The translations under genes were made by a program, and so were the position numbers. Positions 51,369-59,900 of a stretch of DNA of 64,000 bases are shown here, in pieces. The notes under the pieces were generated by a model that worked only from the letters and a program-made list of their open reading frames with translations, made no database searches and was not told where the DNA came from. Source of the DNA: Flavobacteriales bacterium UBA5040. GTDB taxonomy: Bacteria > Bacteroidota > Bacteroidia > Flavobacteriales > Weeksellaceae. The stretch is taken from the NCBI GenBank assembly GCA_002415135.1, contig DIBY01000018.1, positions 186,001 through 250,000 of the forward strand, read 5' to 3'. Position 1 is the first letter of the stretch. Each line of letters opens with the position of its first letter.

Positions 51369-53077
51369 TGGAAACACTATTTTTCTATTTCGGGAAAGTT
51401 ATTTTTACAAGTGGTGTAATGTTCCTGTACTACAAGTTGTTTCTTAAGGACAAGACCTTTCATCATTATAACCGCTTCTATTTGCTGGCTACGGTGCTGA
51501 TCAGTTTATTGTTGCCTTTGCTGAAAGTAAGCTATTTTACACTTGAAGTAAATAGCGATATGTATTTACTAATTAACAGATTACAAAATGTTAGTTCAAC
51601 TAATAATTTAAACAATGACTTCAATTATTTTAAAATTGGCGCTGTTCTTACTGGACTGGTTGCTGTCTTTTTTTTAGCAAAATTAATTTTCGGATTGGTT
51701 GAAATTCAGCTTTTAAAAAAGAAGTTTAGCAAAGAAAATTTCGAAGGAATTAGTTTCTATCAAACCGATCTGGCGGAAGCTCCTTTTTCCTTTTTCAAAA
51801 ATTTATTCTGGAAAAATTCTATTGAGATTCAGTCAGATTTAGGTCGTCAAATTCTGAAACACGAAATGGTTCATATCGAACAGAAACATTCCTCGGACAA
51901 AATTTTCCTCGAAATCACCACTTCCCTATTTTGGTTTAATCCTTTCTTTTATTTGATCAAAAAAGAAATCCATTTAATACACGAATATCTGGCTGATAAA
52001 AAAGCCATCAAAAACTCGGACACGAAAGCATTTGCGCAGATGCTATTGGCAAGTCACTTTTCCGGAAAACAGTTACCTGCAACGAGTCCGTTTCTTAGTT
52101 CTAACCTCAAAAAAAGATTAACAATGCTTAAAAAATCAAAAACAAAATTCAGTTATGCGCGACGAATTCTAGCGTTGCCTTTATTATTTATTCTTTCATT
52201 TATCTATTTAATTAATGCGAAGAATAAGGAGATTACCAATACCAATCTCGAAATCGATAACGCGGTGTCTCAATTGAAATCGGATACCATTAAAACAAAT
52301 AACAAAATCAATTCGATCACTCAGAACGATATTGCAGTCGGAACTGACGGAACAAAACTTCATCAAGATCATCCTGAACTTTTCATCGACAATGACACGA
52401 TAATCAAGCATGACGTAAGTGAATCTCCTGAATTCAAAAAAAGAATTGCTGAAGCTGAAAAAAGAGCTGCAGAAGCTGACCGATTAGTTAATTCTCCAGC
52501 GTTTAAAAAAAGAATGAAGGATGCTGAGAAAAAAGCAGCAGAAGCTGACCGATTATTTAATTCTCCAGCGTTTAAAAAGAGAATTGAAGATGCTGAAAGA
52601 AAAGCAGCAGAAACAGACAGAATTGTCAATTCTCCAGAGTTCAAAAAGAGAATTGAAGAGGCTGAAAAGAAAGCCGCAGAAGCAGATCTATTATTTAATT
52701 CGCCAGCGTTTAAAAAGAGAATTGAAGAAGCTGAAAAGAAAGCCGCAGAAGCAGAAAAGTTGGTATACTCTATGAAGTTTAGTAGGGATATCAAGAGTAC
52801 TGAAAAGAAAGCGACAGAGGCTGACAGAAAATTAAAATACGCAGCATTCAACCGTAATATAGAGGGTGCTGAAATAATCGCAGTCGAACCGACGACTTAC
52901 CAACCCAAATCAGGAATCCAGTTTAGTGATGACGTGGATATTTTCATCGATGAAAAACCTGGCACTAAAGAAGATATGCAAATATTGGATCCAAAGAAAA
53001 TGGAATCTGTTCACGTTTATGAGAAAGAATTTAGTGGAAAAAAAAGAGGACAAATCTACATCAAGCTTAAAAAATAA
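51368..53077 (+). CDS. BlaR1-type M56 metallopeptidase with 23-residue tandem repeats
   Basis: The 569-residue protein has four membrane helices (about 8-22, 36-52, 90-112, 266-284) and a cytosolic peptidase with HEMVH at 165-169 and the third ligand Glu206 in HEYLAD. After the last helix comes a periplasmic part of about 285 residues. It holds no penicillin-binding domain. Instead, residues 353-490 are six tandem 23-residue units (SPxFKKRIxxAEKKAAEA core) plus a partial seventh, predicted to be helical and highly charged. The last 65 residues (ILDPKKMESVHVYEKEF, GQIYIKLKK) resemble a TonB-plug-like end seen in other Bacteroidota M56 proteins. The signal sensed is unknown. Confidence 0.88.
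   Translation: METLFFYFGKVIFTSGVMFLYYKLFLKDKTFHHYNRFYLLATVLISLLLPLLKVSYFTLEVNSDMYLLINRLQNVSSTNNLNNDFNYFKIGAVLTGLVAVFFLAKLIFGLVEIQLLKKKFSKENFEGISFYQTDLAEAPFSFFKNLFWKNSIEIQSDLGRQILKHEMVHIEQKHSSDKIFLEITTSLFWFNPFFYLIKKEIHLIHEYLADKKAIKNSDTKAFAQMLLASHFSGKQLPATSPFLSSNLKKRLTMLKKSKTKFSYARRILALPLLFILSFIYLINAKNKEITNTNLEIDNAVSQLKSDTIKTNNKINSITQNDIAVGTDGTKLHQDHPELFIDNDTIIKHDVSESPEFKKRIAEAEKRAAEADRLVNSPAFKKRMKDAEKKAAEADRLFNSPAFKKRIEDAERKAAETDRIVNSPEFKKRIEEAEKKAAEADLLFNSPAFKKRIEEAEKKAAEAEKLVYSMKFSRDIKSTEKKATEADRKLKYAAFNRNIEGAEIIAVEPTTYQPKSGIQFSDDVDIFIDEKPGTKEDMQILDPKKMESVHVYEKEFSGKKRGQIYIKLKK
52424..52875 (+). repeat. 69-bp in-frame tandem repeat in the BlaR1-type gene
   Basis: Units begin at 52424, 52493, 52562, 52631, 52700 and 52769, with a partial unit from 52838. 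Each is exactly 69 bp, so copy number can change without a frameshift. Middle units are the most alike, the last two more diverged. Confidence 0.9.
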
Positions 53078-53084
53078 TTAAATT

Positions 53085-53121
53085 TAAAATTGCCAAAGAA
53101 ATTAAACTTTGGCAATTTTCT
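53085..53121 (+). terminator. Terminator of the BlaI/BlaR1-type operon
   Basis: A 13-bp stem AAAATTGCCAAAG/CTTTGGCAATTTT and T-rich tail. Confidence 0.8.
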
Positions 53122-53142
53122 TTATCTTAACAAAAAAATTTC

Positions 53143-54003
53143 ATGAAAAAAGGTTTTCTATTTCTGCTGCTGATTTCTGTCTTTGCCAATGCACAGAATA
53201 AACGGTTTACGTATGAATACAGCTTTATTTTAGATTCTACCAACCAAGCTGATGTGCAGAAAGAGTTGATTGTTTTGGATGTAAATCCCAACGGTTCAAA
53301 ATTTTACAGTTATGAACTTTTTAAATCGGATTCCATTCAATTGGTAGAAATAAAAAAGCAGGAAAATTCTGGTTCTGAAATCATCAACGTAAAGCAAAGT
53401 TATAAAGGAAAAATATTTTATACCATTGAAAAAAAATATCCTGGCTTTGAAATATATCAGCATACCGGTCTAGGAAATGACCGATATAAGGTTTTGGATG
53501 AAAGAAAATCCGTTTGGAAAATTTTGGCTGACAAGCAAAAACTTGGAGAGTTCGAGACCCAAAAAGCAGAGACCGAAATGTATGGAAGAAAATGGACCGC
53601 TTGGTTTACGACAGAAATTCCAATCCAAGATGGACCTTATAAATTTCATGGGCTGCCTGGATTGATCGTTAAAATTGAGGACGAGGCGAAATATCATTCT
53701 TTTGAATTAAAAGGAATTTCGAAATATGTCGAAAATAATAAGTTGCAGATTGATGATGAAAGGAATTTTGAAAAAGAAATTTTAATTGATCATCACAAGT
53801 ACAAAAAATTGGCTTCAGAACTACGGAATGATCCTACAAAGGCATTACGCGAAATGCTTAACATGAGCGGTCCAAATGTAAAAATGATCAGTTCAGACGG
53901 CAATGAAGTAAAGCCTGCAGAAATTTTGAGAGAGCGTGAACTGAAAGCGAAAGAAGATCGTAAGAAAAATAATAATCCATTAGAACTTGATCTGTTGAAA
54001 TAG
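53143..54003 (+). CDS. GLPGLI family protein
   Basis: The 286-residue secreted protein has a signal peptide (about 1-18, SVFANAQ). The name-giving motif GLPGLI sits at residues 170-175 in DGPYKFHGLPGLIVKIEDE, preceded by AWFTTEIPIQDGP. The family is found in Bacteroidota envelopes and has no assigned biochemical role. A charged C-terminal tail (AKEDRKKNNNPLEL) ends it. It begins 66 bp after the BlaR1-type gene, right after a terminator, so it may get some read-through. Confidence 0.88.
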   Translation: MKKGFLFLLLISVFANAQNKRFTYEYSFILDSTNQADVQKELIVLDVNPNGSKFYSYELFKSDSIQLVEIKKQENSGSEIINVKQSYKGKIFYTIEKKYPGFEIYQHTGLGNDRYKVLDERKSVWKILADKQKLGEFETQKAETEMYGRKWTAWFTTEIPIQDGPYKFHGLPGLIVKIEDEAKYHSFELKGISKYVENNKLQIDDERNFEKEILIDHHKYKKLASELRNDPTKALREMLNMSGPNVKMISSDGNEVKPAEILRERELKAKEDRKKNNNPLELDLLK

Positions 54004-54053
54004 CTTCAGTCCAAAACTGATTATTTTCATATTTATTCGAAGAGAAATTTCCT

Positions 54054-54061
54054 TAACTTTA
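54054..54061 (+). promoter_or_regulatory. -7-like box of the YdcH-like gene
   Basis: TAACTTTA, the same variant box seen before the YtxH and holin genes. Confidence 0.3.
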
Positions 54062-54089
54062 ATCTATTAAAAATTAAATATTTAAAGTC

Positions 54090-54326
54090 ATGGAAAATCA
54101 CAATCTTATCCACGAATTCCCTGAATTAGAAGTCAAAATAAATGAACTTAAATTAAAAGATGATGTTTTCAAAAAAATGTATGTGAACTATGAAGAAGTC
54201 AACGCGTTGATTCAGCACTACGAAGAAGGGGAACAAAATCACACAACCGATGAACACCTGACTGATTTAAGAAAGAGAAGAGTTCATTTAAAAGATGATT
54301 TATACTCTTATCTGCATCAAAATTAA
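54090..54326 (+). CDS. YdcH/DUF465-family protein
   Basis: The 78-residue mostly helical protein (HNLIHEFPELEVKINELKLKD, then DDVFKKMYVNYEEVNALI, and the closing LRKRRVHLKDDLYSYL) matches the DUF465 pattern: two amphipathic helices with a basic patch. Function is unknown. It has its own terminator. Confidence 0.85.
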   Translation: MENHNLIHEFPELEVKINELKLKDDVFKKMYVNYEEVNALIQHYEEGEQNHTTDEHLTDLRKRRVHLKDDLYSYLHQN

Positions 54327-54355
54327 AAAGATAAAGTTGATCAATTCAGTTTACA

Positions 54356-54379
54356 AGCGGCCTAACGGTCGCTTTTTTT
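54356..54379 (+). terminator. Terminator of the YdcH-like gene
   Basis: A 7-bp stem AGCGGCC/GGTCGCT (one wobble) and seven T. Confidence 0.8.
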
Positions 54380-54499
54380 GTGACAAAATTTTCTGCTTAA
54401 AAACTTACTTTTATAATGATTTATTTAAAAGAATAATTAAATTTACAGAAGCATCAATTTCAACAGTGAAAAAAGCGCTAGGAATTAGATTTACAAAAG

Positions 54500-55332
54500 A
54501 TGGAAAAACCACCAATTCGGATTTTCGATGAAACTTTTATCAGTTCAAAAATTCAATTGGAAAAACTTTACCAACAGGATCGGCCTGCCATTCTATTTTT
54601 AAAGGAAGGACACGGAAAAATCAGTATTCAGATTAATGATATAGAGCTTAATCCGAATTCAGTAGTCCTTTCTGAATCCCGGTTCTTCTTCGAAATTCAT
54701 TCTCTCAGCGACGATTTTGAAGGTCGGGTGATTGCTTACACCCAGGATTATATTGAAAATTAGGCCTGAAGCTGAACAAACTGAAAGTTTTTAAACATTT
54801 TAAATCGCACATTAATCAAACCGCTCATTTGCCCGACGCAGAATTTAAGGTACTTTGGTCCTATCTCGATTTGCTTGCGCAAATTTTAGATAATAAAACA
54901 TCTTCCATGTATAACGATGATGTTTTGGAACATCTCTTTACGGCTTTTATTTATTCCGTCTCCGGTTCCCTATTAATGCAGGAAGAGCTGGATAGTAATA
55001 GCATGACGCGCCAGGAAGAGATCACTTTTGAGTTTATTAAAAATGTTTTCGAAAACTTTAAAGATGAAAAAGTGCTGCAATTTTATGCAGACAAACAGCA
55101 ACTCACGATAAGGCATCTAAGTTCCGTAGTGAAAAGTGTGACCCAAAAAACCGCCAATCAAATCATTTCGGAGTTCGTGCTGAATGAGGCGAAAATTTTA
55201 TTAAGTACCAGCAAAGAACCCGTTTATGAAATCGCAACAGTGCTGAAATTTTCTGACCCTTATTCATTTTCTCATTTCTTTAAAAAGCATGAAGGAATGA
55301 GCCCAATGCAATACAGGACCCAGTCAGATTAG
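54500..55332 (+). pseudogene. AraC-family regulator gene with a frameshift
   Basis: The ATG at 54500 encodes an 87-residue N-terminal sensing-type domain ending at TAG 54761-54763 (VIAYTQDYIEN). From about 54757 another frame is open without a stop and continues in typical AraC linker style (KLGLKLNKLKVFKHFKSH, then LPDAEFKVLWSYLDLL) to two helix-turn-helices (LTIRHLSSVVKSVTQK and YEIATVLKFSDPYSFSHFFKKHEGMSPMQYR) and the stop at 55332. Adding one A to the AAAA run at 54756-54759 joins both into a normal regulator of about 277 residues. The start near 54829 in that frame lacks the N-domain. It is upstream of and probably controlled the efflux operon at 55422. Confidence 0.8.
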
Positions 55333-55373
55333 TAAAATCCTACATTTAGACATTTTCTTAATCATTTTAATCA

Positions 55374-55404
55374 TTGTATCGAAAGTTCACTTACTCTAAT
55401 TTTG
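55374..55404 (+). promoter_or_regulatory. Promoter of the TolC-HlyD-MFS operon
   Basis: TTG (55374-55376), 20 bp, TAATTTTG (55397-55404), then the ATG at 55422. Confidence 0.8.
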
Positions 55405-55421
55405 CATAAAAATAAGGACAG

Positions 55422-56732
55422 ATGAATAAAAATATTAAAATAGCCAGTATTTTGATCGCTTTCTTTTGGACCGGAAATTCTCAGGCCCAAGAGGTGAGAG
55501 CATTGACGATCAAAGAAGCTACGACTTTGGCTTTGCAAAACCATCCTCAACTGGCGGTTTCTGCAAAAGCTATCGAAATTTCAAAACAAAATACCGAGGT
55601 TGCAAAACTTCAAAAACTTCCCTCGATTACGGCCTCGACCAGTCAGTTTTATTTAGGAAATTCTTTAATTATTGATAAAGATTTTTCTAATTCGATGACG
55701 GTACAATTGCCGCATTACGGCAGCACTTACGGACTGCAGGCGAGTCAACTCATTTTCAAAGGTGGTTTGGTTAAAAAATCAATCGAGATCACCGCTTTAC
55801 AAGAACAACTTTCAGAATTGGATTATGAAAAAGATCAGCAAGACGTGAAGTTTCTGGTGATGTCAAATTACTTAGACATTTTTAAAATCATCAATCAGAA
55901 TGCTGTTTATTTGAACAATAAAAATTTAGCAGAAGAACGACTGAAAAATGTTAAAAAATTCTATCAGCAAGGAATGATCACCAGAAATGAGATCATTCGT
56001 GGTGAATTGGGAATCATGAATATCGACCAAGGGATTTTGGTTTTAAATAACAACCGCAAAATTTTAAACTACAATTTAAATAACGCACTGGGATTACCAG
56101 AGAATACGGAAATCGTTCCAACAGAAAATATTGAAGGAGATCAAACGTTGCGTGACTTAAATTACTACCTCGATTTAGCGCACCAAAATAATCCGAATCA
56201 GAAATATGTAAAAAGAAACATTGAGATTGCGGATAAGAATATTGAAATTATTAACACAGACAAAATGCCGACTATCGCTGGCTTTGGCGGATATAGTTTA
56301 AACAAACCTTTAACAAGCAGTTCACCAGTTCTCGATATGTATTCTGGAGGTTTTCAAGCCGGAATTCAGGTGAGTTATAATATCGATAATCTTTTCAAAA
56401 CGAAGGAAAAACTGCAGCTAGGACAATTGCAAAAAGAACAGGTGGAGAAAACCTATAACCTCGTGGAACAAAACATCAACATGCAGGTTAATGCCGCTTA
56501 TATCGGCCATCAGAATGCGTTGGAAAATCTGGTTATTTTAAAAGAAGCCCAAACTTTAGCCAATGAAAACTATAAAATTACAGAAGCGAAATATTTGAAT
56601 CAACTGGCAGTTCAGGCGGAAATAACCGATGCACAGAATCAGAAAATTCAGGCAGAATTAGATTATGTAAATGCAGAGATCGATTTGCTTTATCAATATT
56701 ACAACTTGTTGAAAGCAACAGGAACTCTTTAA
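55422..56732 (+). CDS. TolC-family outer-membrane efflux protein
   Basis: The 436-residue protein has a signal peptide (about 1-22, GNSQAQ) and two OEP repeats with long alpha-helices (LALQNHPQLAVSAKAIEISKQNTEVAKLQKLPSI in outline). Other segments include LSELDYEKDQQDVKFLVMSNYLDI and AEITDAQNQKIQAELDYVNAEIDLLYQYYNLLKATG, the usual C-terminal signature. It would form the trimeric exit duct of a tripartite pump with the HlyD-like and MFS products downstream. Confidence 0.9.
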   Translation: MNKNIKIASILIAFFWTGNSQAQEVRALTIKEATTLALQNHPQLAVSAKAIEISKQNTEVAKLQKLPSITASTSQFYLGNSLIIDKDFSNSMTVQLPHYGSTYGLQASQLIFKGGLVKKSIEITALQEQLSELDYEKDQQDVKFLVMSNYLDIFKIINQNAVYLNNKNLAEERLKNVKKFYQQGMITRNEIIRGELGIMNIDQGILVLNNNRKILNYNLNNALGLPENTEIVPTENIEGDQTLRDLNYYLDLAHQNNPNQKYVKRNIEIADKNIEIINTDKMPTIAGFGGYSLNKPLTSSSPVLDMYSGGFQAGIQVSYNIDNLFKTKEKLQLGQLQKEQVEKTYNLVEQNINMQVNAAYIGHQNALENLVILKEAQTLANENYKITEAKYLNQLAVQAEITDAQNQKIQAELDYVNAEIDLLYQYYNLLKATGTL

Positions 56733-56761
56733 AAAAAACAGAACAATTAAGAAATAAGAAA

Positions 56762-56911
56762 ATGGAAAATAAGGAAAATAACCCATAGATAGAAAACACT
56801 GACGCAGAAGCGCAGAAACCAACTGCTCCAACTAAAGTAGCAAACCCTAAAACTGAGAAAAAAGTCAGTAAAAACAAATCTAATAAATTAAGAAATACCA
56901 TCGCAAACATC
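56762..56911 (+). other. In-frame 5' extension of the HlyD gene interrupted by TAG
   Basis: ATG at 56762 opens MENKENNP, then TAG at 56786-56788, then 41 more sense codons (ENTDAEAQKPTAPTKVAN, basic segment KKVSKNKSNK) run in the same frame into the HlyD coding region. This looks like the natural N-terminus of the adaptor, with one nonsense codon at codon 9; CAG to TAG would explain it. Confidence 0.6.
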
Positions 56912-57928
56912 GTGGTTTTTGCAGTCGTGGTTTTCGGATTTTACTGGCTGATCAAAGAATATTTCAATGTTGGGAAAAACGATTATACAGAATCTGCACA
57001 GGTTCAGGAATTTATAAATCCGATCAACTCCCGCGTTTCCGCCTATATTTTAGAAATTAAATTTAATGAACATCAGGCGGTAAAAAAAGGAGATACTTTG
57101 GTTGTTTTAGATGGACGGGAAATCGAAACGCAATTGGCTCAAGCTGAAGCGGCTTATCAAAATACTTTAGCACAAAGACAAGCGACCAATTCTTCCATTA
57201 ACACGGTTTCCAGTAATGTGTCCGTTTTGGAAAGTAACATTGCCGGACAAAAAGCGAGATTGTGGAATGCCGAGCAAAACTTAAAAAGATATCAAAACTT
57301 ATTAAAAGCAGAAGCCGTAACCAGACAACAGTATGATCAGGTAAAAACGGAATATGATGCGACCAGAGCTTCTTATCAAACTTTATTGAATCAAAAAAAC
57401 TCTGCCAATCTCTCTACCTCAGAAGTGAGAAGCAAAATAGGAATTAATGATGCTGAAATTAAAAGAGCCAAAGCAGCGCTCGACATGGCCAGAATTAATT
57501 TATCATACACCGTAATTACCGCACCTTATGATGGAATTATGGGCAGAAGAATGATTTCTGAGGGCCAACTTATTCAGGGTGGACAACAAGTTGGAACCAT
57601 CGTTTTGGATGGTGAAAAATGGGTGACTGCCAATTTCCTGGAAAGTCAAATGCCTGCAATCGCAATCGGTAAAAAGATCATGATGAAAGCAGATGCTTTA
57701 GGCGGACAAGAATTTGAAGGAACGGTAACTGCAATTTCTGCAGCGACTGGAGCGCAATACTCCAACGTGGCGACCGACAACTCTACCGGTAATTTTGTGA
57801 AAGTTCAACAAAGAATTCCGGTACGAATAGAATTCACCAACAATAATAAAAAAGAAGACATCGCCAAATTACGTGCAGGAATGAACATGGATGTGACCGT
57901 TAATAAAGATAGCTCCCAATCGAAATAA
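56912..57928 (+). CDS. HlyD/EmrA-type membrane fusion protein (only translatable part)
   Basis: The frame after the TAG gives 338 residues from GTG 56912, beginning inside the membrane anchor (VFAVVVFGFYWLIKEYF). The rest is a standard adaptor: lipoyl-type half (FINPINSRVSAYILEIKFNEHQAVKKGD), coiled coil (about 75-190), second half (TVITAPYDGIMGRRMISEGQLI) and barrel (VTANFLESQMPAIAIGKK). The GTG would cut the first residues of the membrane helix, so the product may be non-functional or poorly expressed; reinitiation or TAG read-through would be needed. EmrA-type partners of a DHA2 pump are inferred from the neighbours. Confidence 0.78.
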   Translation: MVFAVVVFGFYWLIKEYFNVGKNDYTESAQVQEFINPINSRVSAYILEIKFNEHQAVKKGDTLVVLDGREIETQLAQAEAAYQNTLAQRQATNSSINTVSSNVSVLESNIAGQKARLWNAEQNLKRYQNLLKAEAVTRQQYDQVKTEYDATRASYQTLLNQKNSANLSTSEVRSKIGINDAEIKRAKAALDMARINLSYTVITAPYDGIMGRRMISEGQLIQGGQQVGTIVLDGEKWVTANFLESQMPAIAIGKKIMMKADALGGQEFEGTVTAISAATGAQYSNVATDNSTGNFVKVQQRIPVRIEFTNNNKKEDIAKLRAGMNMDVTVNKDSSQSK

Positions 57929-57958
57929 CCAGTAGGGTTATTATGAAAAAAAATTACA

Positions 57959-59554
57959 ATGTATAATCAAGGTTTATTTAGAGATTGGGTTCCCAAACTT
58001 GTTCAGCTTTTACTCATACTTATATTCACCATCGTCATTGTTCCCGTAAACGGAGTTTATGTTGGTAACGTATCTTATATGGTTGGAAGCACAGGAATCC
58101 AGACAGAATATTTCGTATGGGCCAACTATGCCGGCGTGATCGGAATGGGAGCTGCAATGCCGATCATTTTGCGGATGAAATTCCGGTTCAAGATCCGCGA
58201 CAAAGTAACGTTTATCTTTATTCTGATCGGTATTTTGAGTTATGTAAATGGAACGACCGATCGTCCTTATTTAATGGTCGCCAACTCATTGATCATCGGA
58301 TATTTAAAAATGATCATTTTGCTGGAGTTTATTATTCCGATCATGATGATGATCGCACCAGAAGGAAACAGAGGGAAGTTTTATTCTGTTTTTTATCCGT
58401 TCTCCATTATCACTTCGCAGATCGCAGGATATGTTTTAACAATGTTAGCCTATAATCATAACTGGGAATACGTTCATATGGTTGCCGCTGCGATCTGTTT
58501 AGGACTGGCATTAATTGCCTGGATCTTTATGCACGATAAATATTTCGGCTTCAAAATGCCACTGCATTACATCGACTGGATAAGTATTTTGATTTTTGTA
58601 GCCATGTTCATGTTTGGCGCCTATGTGCTCGCCTTTGGAAAGCAACAGGACTGGATCCACTCCCCTTCTATTGTTAATGCAACCATTGCGTCATTTGTAA
58701 GCCTCATCGTTTTGGTAATCAGACAGTATACTTTAAAACGACCGTATCTTTCCTTTAAAATTTTTAGAAGGAATAATGTGATCCATGGTTTGATCATGCT
58801 ATTGTTTACAGGAATGTTTTTAGCCACCGGTTCCATTCAGAGCATTTTTACCGTAGGAATATCAGGATACGATCCAGTAGTGAATGCCAGCTTAAATTTA
58901 TTAATGATTCCGGGAATCGTGGCAGCAGGAGTTTATATGGCGTACTGGTTTCGACAGGGACGCGGTTTGAAGATGTTTATATTTCTTGGTTTCGCAGCCA
59001 TGTTGGCTTATTCGATGATCATGTACTTTTCAATGACGTTCGAATTCAATTTTGAAAGATGGATCCTTCCGATGTTTCTCAAAGGTTTCGGAATGGGCGC
59101 CCTGTTTATTGCCGTTTGGTATTACACGCTGGATAAACTGGATATGAATCAGATGATGGCAGGAGCAGGATTGGTACTGGTTTGGAGAACCTTTTTTTCT
59201 GTTGATATATTTTCAGCGCTCTTTTCCTGGCTACAGTATCAGTTTCAGATAGAGTCTATAGGAAATCTGGCCATTTATATGGATGGAAATTCGATCAGTT
59301 ATAATCAGGTGATGGGAAATATGAAAGCCATTCAGCTCAATGCAATATTGGCGGCGAATAAAAGACTGCTTGGTTATGTCTGCATTGCCGGCGTCGGTGT
59401 TTTAATGTATATCCTCGCCTACCATTTCGGCGTTGACCGTCATCACACCTTCCGTTTGATGAAGCTTACGGTAGATAAAAGAAAACATAATACTCATATG
59501 AGAAGAAGAAAACAGCTTCAACAAATTGAAGATGCTGCAGGTGCAGTCATCTAG
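57959..59554 (+). CDS. DHA2-type MFS drug exporter (EmrB-like)
   Basis: The 531-residue protein has 14 predicted membrane helices, starting WVPKLVQLLLILIFTIVIVPVNGVYV in outline; motif-C-like glycine-rich helices are around GMGAAMPIILRMKF and IITSQIAGYVLT. Together with TolC and the HlyD-like protein it forms an EmrAB-TolC-like tripartite pump. The arginine-rich C-terminal tail (MRRRKQLQQ) is cytosolic. If the adaptor is inactive the pump may lack its periplasmic link. Confidence 0.88.
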   Translation: MYNQGLFRDWVPKLVQLLLILIFTIVIVPVNGVYVGNVSYMVGSTGIQTEYFVWANYAGVIGMGAAMPIILRMKFRFKIRDKVTFIFILIGILSYVNGTTDRPYLMVANSLIIGYLKMIILLEFIIPIMMMIAPEGNRGKFYSVFYPFSIITSQIAGYVLTMLAYNHNWEYVHMVAAAICLGLALIAWIFMHDKYFGFKMPLHYIDWISILIFVAMFMFGAYVLAFGKQQDWIHSPSIVNATIASFVSLIVLVIRQYTLKRPYLSFKIFRRNNVIHGLIMLLFTGMFLATGSIQSIFTVGISGYDPVVNASLNLLMIPGIVAAGVYMAYWFRQGRGLKMFIFLGFAAMLAYSMIMYFSMTFEFNFERWILPMFLKGFGMGALFIAVWYYTLDKLDMNQMMAGAGLVLVWRTFFSVDIFSALFSWLQYQFQIESIGNLAIYMDGNSISYNQVMGNMKAIQLNAILAANKRLLGYVCIAGVGVLMYILAYHFGVDRHHTFRLMKLTVDKRKHNTHMRRRKQLQQIEDAAGAVI

Positions 59555-59581
59555 AAAGATCCTTATTTTTCTGTTTTTAAA

Positions 59582-59622
59582 GAAAGTCCAGTTGATCAAT
59601 TAATCGCTGGACTTTCGTTTTT
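59582..59622 (+). terminator. Terminator of the efflux operon
   Basis: A 10-bp stem GAAAGTCCAG/CTGGACTTTC and a T-run. The rest of the 59622-59880 gap shows nothing but AT-rich sequence and the typA -7 box. Confidence 0.8.
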
Positions 59623-59874
59623 AATGTAAAACTGTATTTGAAATATTACTTTTAATAAATAATAAAAATCTTTTTTAGAGAAAACCAGCAGCTCTATCAC
59701 ATGCTATAATTTTTTTAAAAATAAAGTTCTGATTACGCAGGACTTTCCTCTTCTAAAATTATTTTAAATGGTCGTAATTCTACCAAAAACTATTTAAAAT
59801 TCAACTTTCTATAAATTTTAACATAAAATTTTATTAAATTAAACAACTTATAAAAGAATTTGACGAAAAAAGAT

Positions 59875-59882
59875 TACTTTTG
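59875..59882 (+). promoter_or_regulatory. -7 box of typA
   Basis: TACTTTTG followed by CACCG. It contains the TTG (59880) that begins the longest frame, so the ATG at 59901 is the true start. Confidence 0.6.
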
Positions 59883-59900
59883 CACCGTCAAAAAACGAAT

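Noticed and set aside
52369..52851. Long open frame on the minus strand across the repeat region
   Set aside because: It is a mirror of the tandem repeats, has a low-complexity composition and no promoter; the plus-strand M56 gene explains it.
52424..52875. Possible CRISPR-like array (regular 69-bp repeat)
   Set aside because: The period is a multiple of three, there are no spacers, and the units are in frame with a long protein with codon-level variation.
51003..53077. Beta-lactamase regulatory system
   Set aside because: No penicillin-binding sensor domain and no beta-lactamase gene are nearby, so a beta-lactam role is not supported.
54295..54531. Open frame downstream of the YdcH-like gene
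   Set aside because: It crosses a strong terminator and overlaps the AraC start in another frame; composition is not protein-like.
59622..59874. Non-coding RNA in the gap before typA
   Set aside because: No stable hairpin, tRNA-like shape or promoter before the typA -7 box was found by eye.
59880..59900. TTG start of typA seven codons upstream of the ATG
   Set aside because: It is part of the -7 box and would lie before the transcript start; the ATG at 59901 begins the conserved protein.
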